From: JBGCDD01 sp045105075
GTDB taxonomy: Bacteria > Pseudomonadota > Alphaproteobacteria > Rhodobacterales > Rhodobacteraceae
DNA length: 5,837 bases
Direction of reading: 5' to 3'
NCBI GenBank assembly: GCA_045105075.1
Contig: JBGCDD010000108.1
Location: 1-5,837, forward strand
Shown: positions 5,413-5,837 of the stretch, piece after piece
Position numbering within the stretch: position 1 is the stretch's first letter
How the letters are laid out: every line of letters starts with the position of its first letter
Program-made: the position numbers and the translations under genes
Notes under the pieces: model-generated
What the model was told of the DNA's origin: nothing
What the model saw: the letters and a program-made list of their open reading frames with translations, nothing else
Database searches by the model: none

Positions 5413-5837
5413 GTTTGCAGCGGCGCGCCCAGATCTGCGGCCTCAATGCCGTTGACGAAAGCCAAGATCGCCTCGAACGCGTCCTGATCAAATTCGATCG
5501 GAACAATCGGCGAGGGCAGATCAATCGGGAACGGCTCGGTCAGGTCGGTGATTTGGGTGAACGCGCCGTGGGGCGCCAGCACATAAAACGTCTGAAACCG
5601 GATGTCCCAGTCGGACAAGGCGCGCAGCACCGGAAAGGACGGGCTGGAGCCAAGGCCGCTCATGCGGTTTTCCGGCCCGATCACATGACAGCGCCCGCAA
5701 TGGGTCAGCGCCAGTTTGCCGCCGCGCGCCGCATTGCCGTCAAAAATCGCCTCTTCCACCTCTTCGACCACTTCAAAGGCCGAGCTGAACAGTTGCACGC
5801 CATCGGGTTGAAAACTGTCAACGGTGCGTTTGCCGAT
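5406..5837 (-). CDS. c-type cytochrome, C-terminal part (5' end outside window)
   Basis: The reading frame stays open to the right edge, so the 143 visible residues are probably the C-terminal part of a longer protein. The in-frame GTG at 5798 has no clear ribosome binding site, and coding-like sequence (TVDSFQPDG) continues before it. Visible residues 47-51 are CGRCH, a CxxCH haem c attachment site. M59 in GPENRMSGLG is a candidate sixth ligand, though its spacing is short. The motif requires haem attachment in the periplasm, so a signal peptide is expected upstream of the visible part. The tail is rich in proline and acidic residues and ends EAADLGAPLQTQ. Its stop overlaps the end of the convergent iron-sulfur gene by 7 bp, leaving no room for a terminator. 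It could accept electrons in the periplasm, but a link to formate dehydrogenase is only positional. Confidence 0.85.
   Translation of the reverse strand: MGKRTVDSFQPDGVQLFSSAFEVVEEVEEAIFDGNAARGGKLALTHCGRCHVIGPENRMSGLGSSPSFPVLRALSDWDIRFQTFYVLAPHGAFTQITDLTEPFPIDLPSPIVPIEFDQDAFEAILAFVNGIEAADLGAPLQTQ

Overview
The window suggests an alphaproteobacterium, most likely a marine Rhodobacterales (roseobacter-type) species. This rests on the GC-rich, alanine-rich coding style and on a gene order and protein types that I recognise from that group; I could not run a database search. The DNA is almost fully coding and holds the 5' part of a molybdenum/tungsten formate dehydrogenase locus. No mobile element, CRISPR array, tRNA or rRNA is visible.

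Layout. The minus strand from about 3237 down to the left edge reads as one operon: a DUF3305 protein, a DUF3306 protein, a TorD-family chaperone, a 62-residue Tat-signal protein and the N-terminal 343 residues of the catalytic formate dehydrogenase subunit. The first three overlap by ATGA junctions. A 114-bp spacer with three short hairpins that share the same arms separates torD from the Tat-signal gene. A 108-bp spacer with a good ribosome binding site precedes fdhA. The beta (Fe-S) and gamma (cytochrome b) subunit genes are expected beyond position 1 but are not visible.

On the plus strand, divergent from the operon, is a 650-residue cytoplasmic iron-sulfur protein with four ferredoxin-type cluster motifs plus further cysteines at both ends. 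The roughly 220-bp divergent region between it and DUF3305 holds two perfect inverted repeats and a possible minus-strand promoter. At the right edge a c-type cytochrome gene on the minus strand enters the window and ends tail-to-tail with the iron-sulfur gene, overlapping it by 7 bp.

How the genes fit together (inference). TorD would guard the apo catalytic subunit until Mo/W-bis-MGD is inserted, and the Tat signal then exports the folded enzyme to the periplasm. DUF3305, DUF3306 and the multi-cluster protein are conserved neighbours of unknown function, probably in maturation or electron transfer. The small Tat protein is a known but unexplained companion of such enzymes. The points most worth a second look are the HdrA/MvhD-like architecture of the iron-sulfur protein, the three-hairpin leader, and the dyad symmetries in the divergent promoter region.
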